Shown: positions 8,907 through 18,274 of the stretch, in pieces
How the letters are laid out: each line of letters opens with the position of its first letter
How positions within the stretch are numbered: position 1 is the first letter of the stretch
From: Chryseolinea sp.
GTDB lineage: Bacteria; Bacteroidota; Bacteroidia; Cytophagales; Cyclobacteriaceae
NCBI GenBank assembly: GCA_025923195.1
Contig: JAICGJ010000003.1
Location: 1-64,000, forward strand
Reading direction: 5' to 3'
DNA length: 64,000 nt
Notes under the pieces: model-generated
Seen by the model: the letters and a program-made list of their open reading frames with translations, nothing else
The model's database searches: none
Told to the model about the DNA's origin: nothing
Translations under genes and position numbers: made by a program

Positions 8907-11900
8907 ATGAAAGCTTGGAAAATCTTTTTTCTGATGGTGATGGGTGTGTGTACGATGACCGCTGTGGCACAGTCTCCGATACGCGTACAGATTCAGGTGA
9001 GTAGACCATATCCAAATAAGATATCAGATTTCCAGTCGAATCCGAATCAGGTGGTGATCTTATTGACCAACAACTCACAAGTCACCCACAACGTTCAGCT
9101 CTTGGGATCAGTCAATGGCGATAATAACGTCAGCGTAAGGACCGCCAATAACTACAGGAGCAGCAGGCCTATTGTTGTGGCACCGTTATCGCTAACCCGT
9201 GTATCGGCAGATGACATTGGTGCGCTTTTTAATACCAACACCCTCGTATTTGCCGGAATAACGAAAGAGGAGGCGACACGAATGAACGGTCTACCGGAAG
9301 GTGTCTATCAAATTTGTGTCAAGGTTATAGATTATGTTACCCGTACTCCGTTGTCTGAAGATGAGCCGTTAGGTTGCAGTAATATTTTTATGGTAAGCAA
9401 TTTGGAGCCGCCAGTAGTCATCAAGCCGTTTGCAGATGATTCGTTAAAAGCGCAATCGCCCCAGAACGTGGTGTTCAGTTGGTCATTGCCTCCTGGCGCG
9501 CCACCTTCTACACAATACAATGTTCGACTTGTTGAACTGCCTGATGCTAACAGAAATCCGTTTGATGTGATGCGATCTTCACGTCAGCCTTACTTTGAAA
9601 CTGTGGTGGTTGGTGCTCCTACGATATTGTACGGTCCTGCTGAGCCGCCGTTGGTTGAGGGCAGAAGGTACGCCCTTATGGTTACCGCAATTGATCCATT
9701 TAACAATGTAGTGTTCCGAAATGATGGAAGGAGCGAGGTCGTTGCTTTTACATACGGTAGGCCCGAACGCAAAAGTTTGATTTCGTTTCAGAGAATTGAA
9801 CGCCGTTCGTCGTTTGTAAATTTGCCTAGAACGGTAATCACCGGCAAAATTAATTGGTATTATCGCGCTTCAGAAGAAAAAGGGTTTGGGTTGTCTTCGA
9901 TGGTTGGCGCACCTTATCACTCCAATGCTGCCATGAGAGAAGCCATGATCGATCCATCGTCAGGTCCGGAGGCCACCACGACATTTCAACGGGCAGTGAG
10001 AGATGTGAATGCCTCGGTGGCAAGACTACCTGCAGCTGCTCCGAAACAATCGGTAATAAGCAGCCCTTTGAGTGCTGCGAGGAAAACATCCTCGGTCGGT
10101 GTTGTGATTTCGGGTGGACAGCCATTAACCAGCGTGACAACAGCGGAATTAAGCGCGTCGAGCAAATATTTGAGCTACATTCCAAATCTTTCTAAAAGAG
10201 GTGATACACCTCATCCGATGAAACGGGCTGCCGTAAAATTATATGCAGTAAGTACAGCAGGCAAGGAAAGCTTACTCGCTTCGACAACAACCGACGATGA
10301 AGGATCATTCGAAGCTGCTATTGTCAATGTTGCTTTCTATAATCCGGCGCTCGGAGATAAAATTAAGGTATACATCGACCATCCGGATTTTGTGCTGCAG
10401 GAGGCGACTCTCACTTTAACAAAGCCGGATTATACGGGAAAGTATGATTTGGGGACGCTGTGGGCTTTGGCGCGGACGTATCGTTTGAAACCTAAAGTCC
10501 TAGATGAAGGGAAGGTCGAAGTTAGTGATGCCATCGTTGAAATTTATCGCCCGGTCTCCTACTATGACAAAGATCCCAACGTGAAGAATGAAGGATCTTT
10601 AAAAAATGATTCGATCGTAAGAATCAACGGACAGCCCTGCGTGAAAGTGGCCGCTGTACGTTCCGGCAGTACCGCGCTTCGATTATTCTACAGTGACAAC
10701 TTCATGGATTATTATACCATTAGAGTTGTTCATAAAACACTGAAACCTCTTGTTCAGACATTAAGCATCTCCGGTTACGGAGGCGTCAAAGAGGAGGTTT
10801 CCCTTGTTGAGCAGACCTATTCTTGTGTGACTGGAATGCCCAGTTTGAAGGGCACGGTTGTAAAAAGATTGAGCCCAGAGATAAATGTTCCGGGTGCCAT
10901 CGTTACCTTATATTTCAACGACGATGCCGACTATGGTCCTAAGAAAAGTTCGACGATTGAAAATATCGGGAAACAATATTATGATCAGGCGGGAGTTAAG
11001 GTTTCGGCAGTGAGTTTGATAGGCAATACGCCTGGCGTTACGAAACCCAAGCCCATTGCATCTGGCCTCGGACCGACGAAAAGTGTCGTCGGAAATTTAA
11101 ACTTGATTGCACCAGCTCCCGCGACTTCGAGTACAACCAGTCCTTACGCCTCAACCTTCGTAGGAAGATCCGCAACAAGCTTGAGCGCTGCGGCGGTCTT
11201 ATCAAATACAAGATCCACCACCACCGATTCCCTCGGTAGCTTCTTGTTTACTGACTTACCCATCAGCGCAAAAGAAACTAGAATGACGGTGAGAATACCA
11301 GGCTATGAAAAGGTATTTGAGTTCAAAGTGATGATCGCTGTGAAGGGTACCGAATACAATTTGGGAAAAGTGTATCTGGACATGACTGTGTTTACAATTG
11401 GAGGCATTGTTAAGAACGAAGAAGGCCAACCTATTTCGCGCCCCGTTGTTAGATGGGTTTCCGGTGGTAATCCTAAGGAAGGTGATGAATATGGTCGATT
11501 TGCAATTGAAAATACAGCCGGTAAAGATACGCTGATCGTTTCAAAATTGGGTTTCGAAGAAAAGCGCATACCAGTTACGCTTACCGAACCCGTTGTACCT
11601 GATAATAAATCGGGTAAAACAGATAGAGGTTCAATGAAATCGCAAGTTGTTTCGCCGGCCTTGTGGAGTCAACAACTATTGGCACTACCTTCTTATTCCG
11701 CTGTCACAGCATCGACGCCAACATTTTCTGCTGCTGGATTAGGATTGCATACCGTGCATACTGTAAATCGCAAGGTTCTTCAGTTAAGCACGCAACCGCC
11801 TTCAAATAATACCAAAAAGAAAACTGCCGATGCATTTAGTGTTGCGGATTCTAAAGTTGCCCTGGCGTCGCTTTATAGTGTGCTGATTACGCCTGAACAG

Positions 11901-14885
11901 CAGCCTGTACCTCCTATTGATCTCGGCACGATTGTGCTGCGGAAAAAGATAGGACGATTATTGGTAAACGTCACTAAAGAATCGGATGGTTCGAAAGTAT
12001 CGGCTGCGCAGATCAACATAATCGATACTTCCATTGCCGGAATTACAGACGCAAATGGAAGGTGGTATTCAGAAGTGCCAGGTGGGAATGTCATTGTCGA
12101 AGTGAAGGGTGTTGCCGGAAGTGGACTGGTCACCGTTCAACGACAAATCGCTACATCGGACGTCGATACGACGGTCGTAGCTGTAGCGCTAAAAAACGGT
12201 GTAACGGTCAGCGGTCTGGTAACCGCCGGATCACAAAACATCAGCGATGCGACAGTGAGGGTGGATGGTTTAGACTACATCAATGTCAAGACAAATTCGT
12301 CTGGCCAATTCGCCATCGTTATCCCTACTGGAGAGTACACCCTTAAAGCGACAAAGACTGGCTATGTCGGGGCGGAGAGACAACAAGTATTTTCAGGTAC
12401 AACAGCCGAAGTCAATTTCAATCTCGGGCAAGCTGGATTCGACATTACTAAAATATTAGGTTTCGAGGTTGAAATAGAAAAAATGGAGGGCGCTGGAAAT
12501 AGCCGAACGCTTTCAGGCGCCGTGATCAATGTTCCTTCAAACCAGATGTTTACTGTTAAGCCAAATGAACGATTACCCTTCAATAACATAGTGGTCGATT
12601 TGATTGGGAATGTGCCCGTTCCCCGTGGCGGTCAACTCAATCTTTCCGTCACCCACCTTGATCTGCTTGCATTTGGATATCTGCCCGTTAAGGTTAAGAA
12701 TAACGATCTCGCTTTGGTCATAAAACAAGTTACGGGAAACATTCGGGCCGGACGTCTTGAAGCGATTCCAGAAATTAACTATCAAAAATTCATTCCTATA
12801 CCAATAGGATTTAAAGTACCGGAGGGATTGAAACACACCCTTACAACGGGTGGCATATCCTCAATTCCACTATTAGCCGCCGGAGAGTCATTGCCGACGC
12901 TGGAAAACTTTTCGATTCATACTTCAAGCGGAAACGCGGAGTTGTATGGATTTACATTGGGGCTCAATTCCGCCGCCTGTGAGGTTAAGAGTGATGGTCT
13001 GTATTTCAAGGGTGATTTAAGTTTGTCTGGCATACCCCTGCTCGATGACAGTAAGCTAGCTATAAATGAATTAATGATTGGCAAAGATGCCAGCCTTAAG
13101 AACGTGAGTGTTGATATCGGTGTTAATAACTCCATAAGCCTCGCGAGCTGGACTGCAACTTTATTATCTGTAGGCATCAATGAAAATGGGCTAAAACTTT
13201 CCGGTAATGTCAAGGTGAAAATACCGGAATCAACTGAATCGGGTATTGGCTTTGACAACTTGACGGTTAGTAAAACGGCTCTATATGGTGGTGATTTTAC
13301 ATTACCTGAAGAAGGAATAGATGTTTTCGGAATTGTGAAAATGAAGCGAGGTATCAAACCACTTTCATTTGGACGCCTTGGAAATACGAGTGTTCATTAC
13401 ATCGGGGGATCAGGCGAATTCAAACTGCCAAAATTCATTGATAATACGTTAACCGTAGAGTTCTTCCAAATTCAAACCGATGGGAAATTCGAAGCGAGAG
13501 TTCCCGTCAATATGAGTATTCCATTGCTCGGCCTCGCGAATATTTCTCTTCGAAGCCTGGGCTTCCGAACGACCGGGGGAGTTGGCGTTGATGTGATGGG
13601 TGATTTTAACTTGCACGCTATTCCATTTTTTAAAGCATCGGCGGGAGGTATTCACTATGGAAAAAATGGTTCTATTTCTGTCGACGAGTTAGGTGTAGGT
13701 TTTGACCTAGTTGGAATCGCCGCCTTAAATGCACGTGCAAAATTTGTCGATCAACCGGGTCGTCAAGGATTTGAAGGTTCTGGCAACATAAAGATAAAGG
13801 CAACGCCTCTTGACCTCGGATTGGGTTTCCGGTATTATAAATTACCAGCAGGAATTGAAATCGGCGCGCTGTTGCGAGCGGGTGTTGTAATACCGATTGG
13901 TGCCGTCACGCTTGCTGAAATCGAAGGTGAGTTTGGATTAAACACGCAGGATAATAAATGGATGGGACGTATAGGTGGGTCGTTAAGCATCGGCGGCTTA
14001 AATGCAGCTCTGGCGATTAAGCCACTTTCTATCACCGTGGAAAATGGTCCTGTTTTCAAACTTGATGGTGGATTAGCTGTCTTGGGACAGAGTGTTGCTA
14101 AGGCGCATGGTATTCTTGATTTTCCAAAATCGTACTTCAGTTTTGACTTTCGACAAAATCTTAATTTTCTGCCGGAACTCTACACATCCGACGGTGGTGG
14201 ACGTTTTGTGGTGTCAACTGCGCGAGATAATACCTATTGGATGATGGGTGTGATGTATCGTGCGAGCATGCTGGGTGGATTGGTGAAGGGTAATGCGAAC
14301 ATAACTGCTGGTTGGGGTCTAAATGTTGACGCACATCCCGAGCATAGTGAATATACTGGGTTCCTGAATCGCGACTATCTTGACAATGGCGTGCTTAAAG
14401 GCATCCATGTAGCAACGTTCGCAGGCATTAACTTCGATACAGGTGAACGAGGTTTTGCTGATGTAGCAACAGGTCGAGCATGGTATAATAATCACGGCGC
14501 TGTAAATATGGATATGGGCTTCGGAAGAGGAAGATATGGTTTTCGTGTAGCCACGGGATGGGAAGCAGGTGCTTACCTCAAGATCGCTGATGTAAACATC
14601 GCTGGTGCAGAAGTTGGAATCGATGGGGAGTTAAAAGGGTTCTACGATTATGGTGCGCGTTACCTTCAGTTCGATGGATATTTGCGCGCCAAGCTCATTG
14701 CATGGATCGGTGATTGTTCGAATGACTGTGTTAATAAAATCTGTTGGGGTGGATGCGTCAATCCATGTATGGTGGCTAACTGTGAGGTTTGTCCTATTCC
14801 AGTGGGCGGAAAGATATGCTTGAAGCCAGCTGTGAATGCTAGCTTCAACTCAAGTTCCGGGTTTAAAATGGGAATTGATTTCTAA
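8907..14885 (+). CDS. Giant secreted TANFOR-like protein with regulatory-like folds and a Cys-rich tail
   Basis: A 1992-residue exported protein with a clear signal peptide (MKAWKIFFLMVMGVCTMTAVAQ). The first about 300 residues (PIRVQIQVSRPYPNKISDF; NNSQVTHNVQLLGS) resemble what I recall as the TANFOR region of Bacteroidota surface proteins; that name is from memory and should be checked. Residues about 430-1170 contain several carboxypeptidase-regulatory-like beta folds with the typical G.V....G.P...V / D..G.F turns (TTTDDEGSFEAAIVN, TIGGIVKNEEGQPISR, VTVSGLVTAGSQNISDATV). Residues about 1180-1940 are a long, repetitive beta-rich region with alternating hydrophobic positions and no recognised domain. 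The end holds eight cysteines in about 45 residues (CSNDCVNKICWGGC...). Gene 2 of a four-gene cluster. Function unknown; a surface scaffold, adhesin or lipid/polymer conduit are all possible. Confidence 0.8.
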   Translation: MKAWKIFFLMVMGVCTMTAVAQSPIRVQIQVSRPYPNKISDFQSNPNQVVILLTNNSQVTHNVQLLGSVNGDNNVSVRTANNYRSSRPIVVAPLSLTRVSADDIGALFNTNTLVFAGITKEEATRMNGLPEGVYQICVKVIDYVTRTPLSEDEPLGCSNIFMVSNLEPPVVIKPFADDSLKAQSPQNVVFSWSLPPGAPPSTQYNVRLVELPDANRNPFDVMRSSRQPYFETVVVGAPTILYGPAEPPLVEGRRYALMVTAIDPFNNVVFRNDGRSEVVAFTYGRPERKSLISFQRIERRSSFVNLPRTVITGKINWYYRASEEKGFGLSSMVGAPYHSNAAMREAMIDPSSGPEATTTFQRAVRDVNASVARLPAAAPKQSVISSPLSAARKTSSVGVVISGGQPLTSVTTAELSASSKYLSYIPNLSKRGDTPHPMKRAAVKLYAVSTAGKESLLASTTTDDEGSFEAAIVNVAFYNPALGDKIKVYIDHPDFVLQEATLTLTKPDYTGKYDLGTLWALARTYRLKPKVLDEGKVEVSDAIVEIYRPVSYYDKDPNVKNEGSLKNDSIVRINGQPCVKVAAVRSGSTALRLFYSDNFMDYYTIRVVHKTLKPLVQTLSISGYGGVKEEVSLVEQTYSCVTGMPSLKGTVVKRLSPEINVPGAIVTLYFNDDADYGPKKSSTIENIGKQYYDQAGVKVSAVSLIGNTPGVTKPKPIASGLGPTKSVVGNLNLIAPAPATSSTTSPYASTFVGRSATSLSAAAVLSNTRSTTTDSLGSFLFTDLPISAKETRMTVRIPGYEKVFEFKVMIAVKGTEYNLGKVYLDMTVFTIGGIVKNEEGQPISRPVVRWVSGGNPKEGDEYGRFAIENTAGKDTLIVSKLGFEEKRIPVTLTEPVVPDNKSGKTDRGSMKSQVVSPALWSQQLLALPSYSAVTASTPTFSAAGLGLHTVHTVNRKVLQLSTQPPSNNTKKKTADAFSVADSKVALASLYSVLITPEQQPVPPIDLGTIVLRKKIGRLLVNVTKESDGSKVSAAQINIIDTSIAGITDANGRWYSEVPGGNVIVEVKGVAGSGLVTVQRQIATSDVDTTVVAVALKNGVTVSGLVTAGSQNISDATVRVDGLDYINVKTNSSGQFAIVIPTGEYTLKATKTGYVGAERQQVFSGTTAEVNFNLGQAGFDITKILGFEVEIEKMEGAGNSRTLSGAVINVPSNQMFTVKPNERLPFNNIVVDLIGNVPVPRGGQLNLSVTHLDLLAFGYLPVKVKNNDLALVIKQVTGNIRAGRLEAIPEINYQKFIPIPIGFKVPEGLKHTLTTGGISSIPLLAAGESLPTLENFSIHTSSGNAELYGFTLGLNSAACEVKSDGLYFKGDLSLSGIPLLDDSKLAINELMIGKDASLKNVSVDIGVNNSISLASWTATLLSVGINENGLKLSGNVKVKIPESTESGIGFDNLTVSKTALYGGDFTLPEEGIDVFGIVKMKRGIKPLSFGRLGNTSVHYIGGSGEFKLPKFIDNTLTVEFFQIQTDGKFEARVPVNMSIPLLGLANISLRSLGFRTTGGVGVDVMGDFNLHAIPFFKASAGGIHYGKNGSISVDELGVGFDLVGIAALNARAKFVDQPGRQGFEGSGNIKIKATPLDLGLGFRYYKLPAGIEIGALLRAGVVIPIGAVTLAEIEGEFGLNTQDNKWMGRIGGSLSIGGLNAALAIKPLSITVENGPVFKLDGGLAVLGQSVAKAHGILDFPKSYFSFDFRQNLNFLPELYTSDGGGRFVVSTARDNTYWMMGVMYRASMLGGLVKGNANITAGWGLNVDAHPEHSEYTGFLNRDYLDNGVLKGIHVATFAGINFDTGERGFADVATGRAWYNNHGAVNMDMGFGRGRYGFRVATGWEAGAYLKIADVNIAGAEVGIDGELKGFYDYGARYLQFDGYLRAKLIAWIGDCSNDCVNKICWGGCVNPCMVANCEVCPIPVGGKICLKPAVNASFNSSSGFKMGIDF

Positions 14886-14931
14886 AGCGTTTATGTGTTT
14901 AGGTGTTCAGGTGTATATGATACCAAAAAAG

Positions 14932-17007
14932 ATGAAAATGTTTTATGAGATGGTTTTTCGGTTATGCATTGTAACATGTTCAGTGCTTGTTGCAAGTCAT
15001 TTGGCGGTTGGACAAGCGCAGGAAAACAATGCCTTACCGCTAAAATATTCGCAAAGAGATGGAACATATCTCTATTTTTCGGATCGCGCTTTATCACCGA
15101 CACTGCCTTTTAATGGTATTGTAAGCGTTCGCGTAAGCCGAAACACGGGAAGAGGTTTTAAAGAATTGCTTATAGCAGCACGACCTTCGACTCTGAAGGA
15201 ATTCAAAAAGATGTGCGGTGAACAAACATGGTCCCAAATGAAGGTGATTAAAAAATTATCTTCCGATGAAGAAGCTTGGAAATATATTGTAGATCACCAC
15301 CTGCTTGACGACTATGGTACGTTGGCTTTTGATATGGCATTTCGTCAGGCGATGGGAAGCGCTTACCTCGATAAAGAAGCAGCTGGTTTAGCAACGGGCA
15401 AGCAATGGCGGTATAAGGTTGATTGGCTTAATGCTTCTGGAGGTATTATTCAGTCCGCTGAGGGAACGATTACAGGTGGTGCAAAACTGTTTACCATTGG
15501 GCATGTCAGCAAGTCCCGCTCATTTGCAAACGATTCATTGGTGAACCTTCAATGGTACGCATTAGAGAAACAAGGCTCCAATCATATTGTCATGGCGGAT
15601 ATTTTCCGGCAAACTGGCGGTAAAGGGCCATTTACTAAATTATCTGCGAAATTGTTTGCTAATCGAAAAGGCGATTCTCTAATTTTTAATTATCGGGAAA
15701 ATGTGATTCCCCAAGCTTTGTATCGATACTACCTTCGCCCTACTGATGAAATGGGTAACAGCGCGGGGCCTTCTGATACGATCAACGTGCTGTCATTTAA
15801 CTTCGCTGCATTGCCACTGCTGCAAGATGTATCAGCCCAAGATACCTTGAATGGCGTTTTCGTTAAGTGGAAACCATTAGGCGATTTGCCGCACGTAACC
15901 GGAATTGAAGTACAGCGCTCGCGGGATGTACGTGGCAACTATGTTATTCTGGACACAATTGCCGTAACGAGTATATCTTTTTTTGATGATCGAGTGCTTC
16001 CTGATATTCCATATTTCTATCGACTTCGCTTGGTCGCGTTGCAAGGCATGGAGAAGGAAGCGGGATATTCGGGTTATGTAACCGCCGTCGTAAAGAATAA
16101 GCTTAAGAATCCAGATCCACCTTATTCATTGGAAGGAAATATCGTAGATGGGAAAGTACATCTTACTTGGCAAGCTGTTTATGATCCCGACCTGTACGCA
16201 TATTTCGTATACAGAAGTCCATCGGATCAACAGAAATTCGAAGTCATCTCCCCCGGGCTTCAAACGCTCGACTTTACCGACACATCGTCGGTCAGCGGAC
16301 GAGTTCAATATGTTTATGCCATTAAAGCTGTGAACAACTACAGCCTGGAGAGTGAATATTCCAACCTGGTAACCATGCGCCAACCCGTTGTTGAATTGCC
16401 GGATGCTCCTAGGGGTTTAAACGCATACCTGGATCATGGGAAAGTTGTCTTGTTGTGGCCATCTGCAAGTAGAACAGATCACGCCATCGCAGGATATAAT
16501 ATATACAAACGCGAACTTCAAGCGCAAAACACTTTTAGTGCTGATCAGCCGGCAGCAGTGCAAGCGACGAGTCTGAAATTTATTTTGGTAAATGATGCAT
16601 TAATTACGCAACCTCACTTTGAAGATAGACAACTTATCCCAGGAGAAACATACGAATATGCTATTTCTTCTGTAGACATTTTTGGAATTGAAAGTACCTA
16701 TTCCCCATTCGCTAAACTGACGGTGGAAATTGCAGCGAGGATCGTTGAAACTTGCACGATCCGAAAAATCGGCACTGGTATTGAATTAACGTGGGACCCA
16801 TCTCTCCATGAAGGCGCGGAGGTCGTTTCAATTTATCGCAAGCGAGCTGGCGCTATGAATTATCAGAGGGTAGCGAGTCTTACCGGAGGGCAGACAACCT
16901 ACGTCGACAAAACCGCTGCGAAGGGAGCGTTGTACATTTATGTCATCAGCGCTGAACGAGGTAAGACCGTATTGGCTAAAAGTGAAGAGAAAAATATTCA
17001 TTACTGA
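14932..17007 (+). CDS. Secreted protein with tandem fibronectin type III domains
   Basis: The track ORF begins at 14836 inside the giant gene. The ATG at 14932 (MKMFYEMVFRLCIVTCS) gives a normal signal peptide ending near LAVGQAQ, so I start there (691 residues; 14917 is also possible). After a unique N-terminal region of about 200 residues (including PSTLKEFKKMCGEQTWSQM) come at least four fibronectin-III-like repeats, seen as recurrent VxLTW / YxVYRS / YxYxIxAVN patterns (GKVHLTWQAVYDPDLYAYFV; GKVVLLWPSASRTDHAIAGY; GIELTWDPSLHEG). Such arrays act as extracellular spacers or binding surfaces. No catalytic motif is visible. It is 46 bp after the giant and 7 bp before the IPT/TIG gene, so very likely in the same operon and complex. 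Confidence 0.82.
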   Translation: MKMFYEMVFRLCIVTCSVLVASHLAVGQAQENNALPLKYSQRDGTYLYFSDRALSPTLPFNGIVSVRVSRNTGRGFKELLIAARPSTLKEFKKMCGEQTWSQMKVIKKLSSDEEAWKYIVDHHLLDDYGTLAFDMAFRQAMGSAYLDKEAAGLATGKQWRYKVDWLNASGGIIQSAEGTITGGAKLFTIGHVSKSRSFANDSLVNLQWYALEKQGSNHIVMADIFRQTGGKGPFTKLSAKLFANRKGDSLIFNYRENVIPQALYRYYLRPTDEMGNSAGPSDTINVLSFNFAALPLLQDVSAQDTLNGVFVKWKPLGDLPHVTGIEVQRSRDVRGNYVILDTIAVTSISFFDDRVLPDIPYFYRLRLVALQGMEKEAGYSGYVTAVVKNKLKNPDPPYSLEGNIVDGKVHLTWQAVYDPDLYAYFVYRSPSDQQKFEVISPGLQTLDFTDTSSVSGRVQYVYAIKAVNNYSLESEYSNLVTMRQPVVELPDAPRGLNAYLDHGKVVLLWPSASRTDHAIAGYNIYKRELQAQNTFSADQPAAVQATSLKFILVNDALITQPHFEDRQLIPGETYEYAISSVDIFGIESTYSPFAKLTVEIAARIVETCTIRKIGTGIELTWDPSLHEGAEVVSIYRKRAGAMNYQRVASLTGGQTTYVDKTAAKGALYIYVISAERGKTVLAKSEEKNIHY

Positions 17008-17014
17008 CATCATT

Positions 17015-18190
17015 ATGAAGATATGTTTCGAATCAATAATGTTTGCTTTGCCTCCCGGGCTACAAAGGCTCTTGGCCCTCGGGGTCATGATCATGGTTTG
17101 GCTTATGGCTTCACAATGTGCTCAGGATAATGTGTTGGCCGAACTGGACGGCACGATCAGGATCGATAGCATTTCACCTGCTGCAGGACCGGTTGGTACA
17201 ACGGTAAAAATTTATGGAAGCGGGTTTTCTTCAACCGTCAATCACAATGAAGTTTCGATTAATGGCATAAAGGCATCTATTCTTGAGCCAGCGAGTCTGA
17301 CAACACTCATTATTCAGGTGCCACCGAATTCGACAACCGGCAAAGTGAGTTTGAAAGTTGACAATGTGATGACCCAGGGGCCCGTTTTTACGGTTGTTGA
17401 TCCGCCGATTATTCTATCCGTGACGCCTCTTCAAGGCTTCGCAGGTTACCGTGTATTTATAAATGGATCAAAGCTTTCACAGGTCAGTGATGTTAGATTC
17501 AATGGTGTGGCGGGTGAAATCTTTAGCAAAAGCTCCGCAGAAATCGTTGTGATTACACCCAATAGTACTACCGGTGTCATTGAGCTATTGTTCCCGGAAG
17601 GAAAAGTTACAGGGCCGGTGTTTACTTACCTGCCAATACCGGTCATTGACACAGCTGGCATCATTCAGTACATTCGGTTGGATGCTGAGGGCCCGTTGGG
17701 GAGTGCCATTGCTTTTTTGGGCCGACATTTTGCTACCGATGCCGCAAAACTAAAAGTCTACTTAAATGCACAGAGTGTAGACATTCTTTCCGCTGGTCTG
17801 GATAATGACGGGAACCCGGGGGTAATTATAGGCATGCCTCCACCCGAAACCGATAATCCTACAACGCTGGAGATTGAATCGGAAGGCATAAGGAGCTTAC
17901 CTTTTGAATTCGTTATTCCACCAAAGTTAAATGACCTTTCATACAATTACATTGGTAATACAATGCGGATTCGGCTGGACGCTTATGGCTCTTACTTTGG
18001 GGTAGCCAATCCGTTAAAACAAGTAAAGGTGTTTCAAGTGGGTGCTGTTAATATACCGGTCCCATTAACAGTAGTGTCATGGACTCCAACACTTATTACA
18101 ATGGAGTTAGATATTGTTCATGGCGAGTATTATGATGTGAGCGTTGAGGTGAAAGAAGAGATTTCAGAAGTAATCAGGTTTAGGCCATAG
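17015..18190 (+). CDS. IPT/TIG-domain surface protein, probable lipoprotein
   Basis: The track ORF starts at 16940 inside the upstream gene; the ATG at 17015 (MKICFESIMFALPPGLQ) is preferred, giving 391 residues. The hydrophobic segment VMIMVWLMASQC followed by AQDN could be a lipoprotein signal, although Gln at -1 is unusual, so ordinary cleavage is possible. Two clear IPT/TIG immunoglobulin-like domains follow: residues about 52-125 (IDSISPAAGPVGTTVKIYGS) and about 130-205 (ILSVTPLQGFAGYRVFINGS). A divergent third (LDAEGPLGSAIAFLGRHFA) and a final beta domain come after. TIG domains in Bacteroidota surface proteins bind glycans or serve as rigid spacers. Last gene of the four-gene cluster; it starts 7 bp after the fibronectin protein. 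Confidence 0.82.
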   Translation: MKICFESIMFALPPGLQRLLALGVMIMVWLMASQCAQDNVLAELDGTIRIDSISPAAGPVGTTVKIYGSGFSSTVNHNEVSINGIKASILEPASLTTLIIQVPPNSTTGKVSLKVDNVMTQGPVFTVVDPPIILSVTPLQGFAGYRVFINGSKLSQVSDVRFNGVAGEIFSKSSAEIVVITPNSTTGVIELLFPEGKVTGPVFTYLPIPVIDTAGIIQYIRLDAEGPLGSAIAFLGRHFATDAAKLKVYLNAQSVDILSAGLDNDGNPGVIIGMPPPETDNPTTLEIESEGIRSLPFEFVIPPKLNDLSYNYIGNTMRIRLDAYGSYFGVANPLKQVKVFQVGAVNIPVPLTVVSWTPTLITMELDIVHGEYYDVSVEVKEEISEVIRFRP

Positions 18191-18274
18191 GTAGTTCGTG
18201 GACGCTTGACAGTTCAAGGAGACAAATTCGTTTGTTGATGAAATAGGTTCATCGGTTGCGCTACGCGCAATTAT

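Noticed and set aside
9850-10195. Overlapping ORFs of about 112 residues on both strands inside the giant gene
   Set aside because: Shadows of the long main frame, which has continuous signal-peptide-to-stop coding logic.
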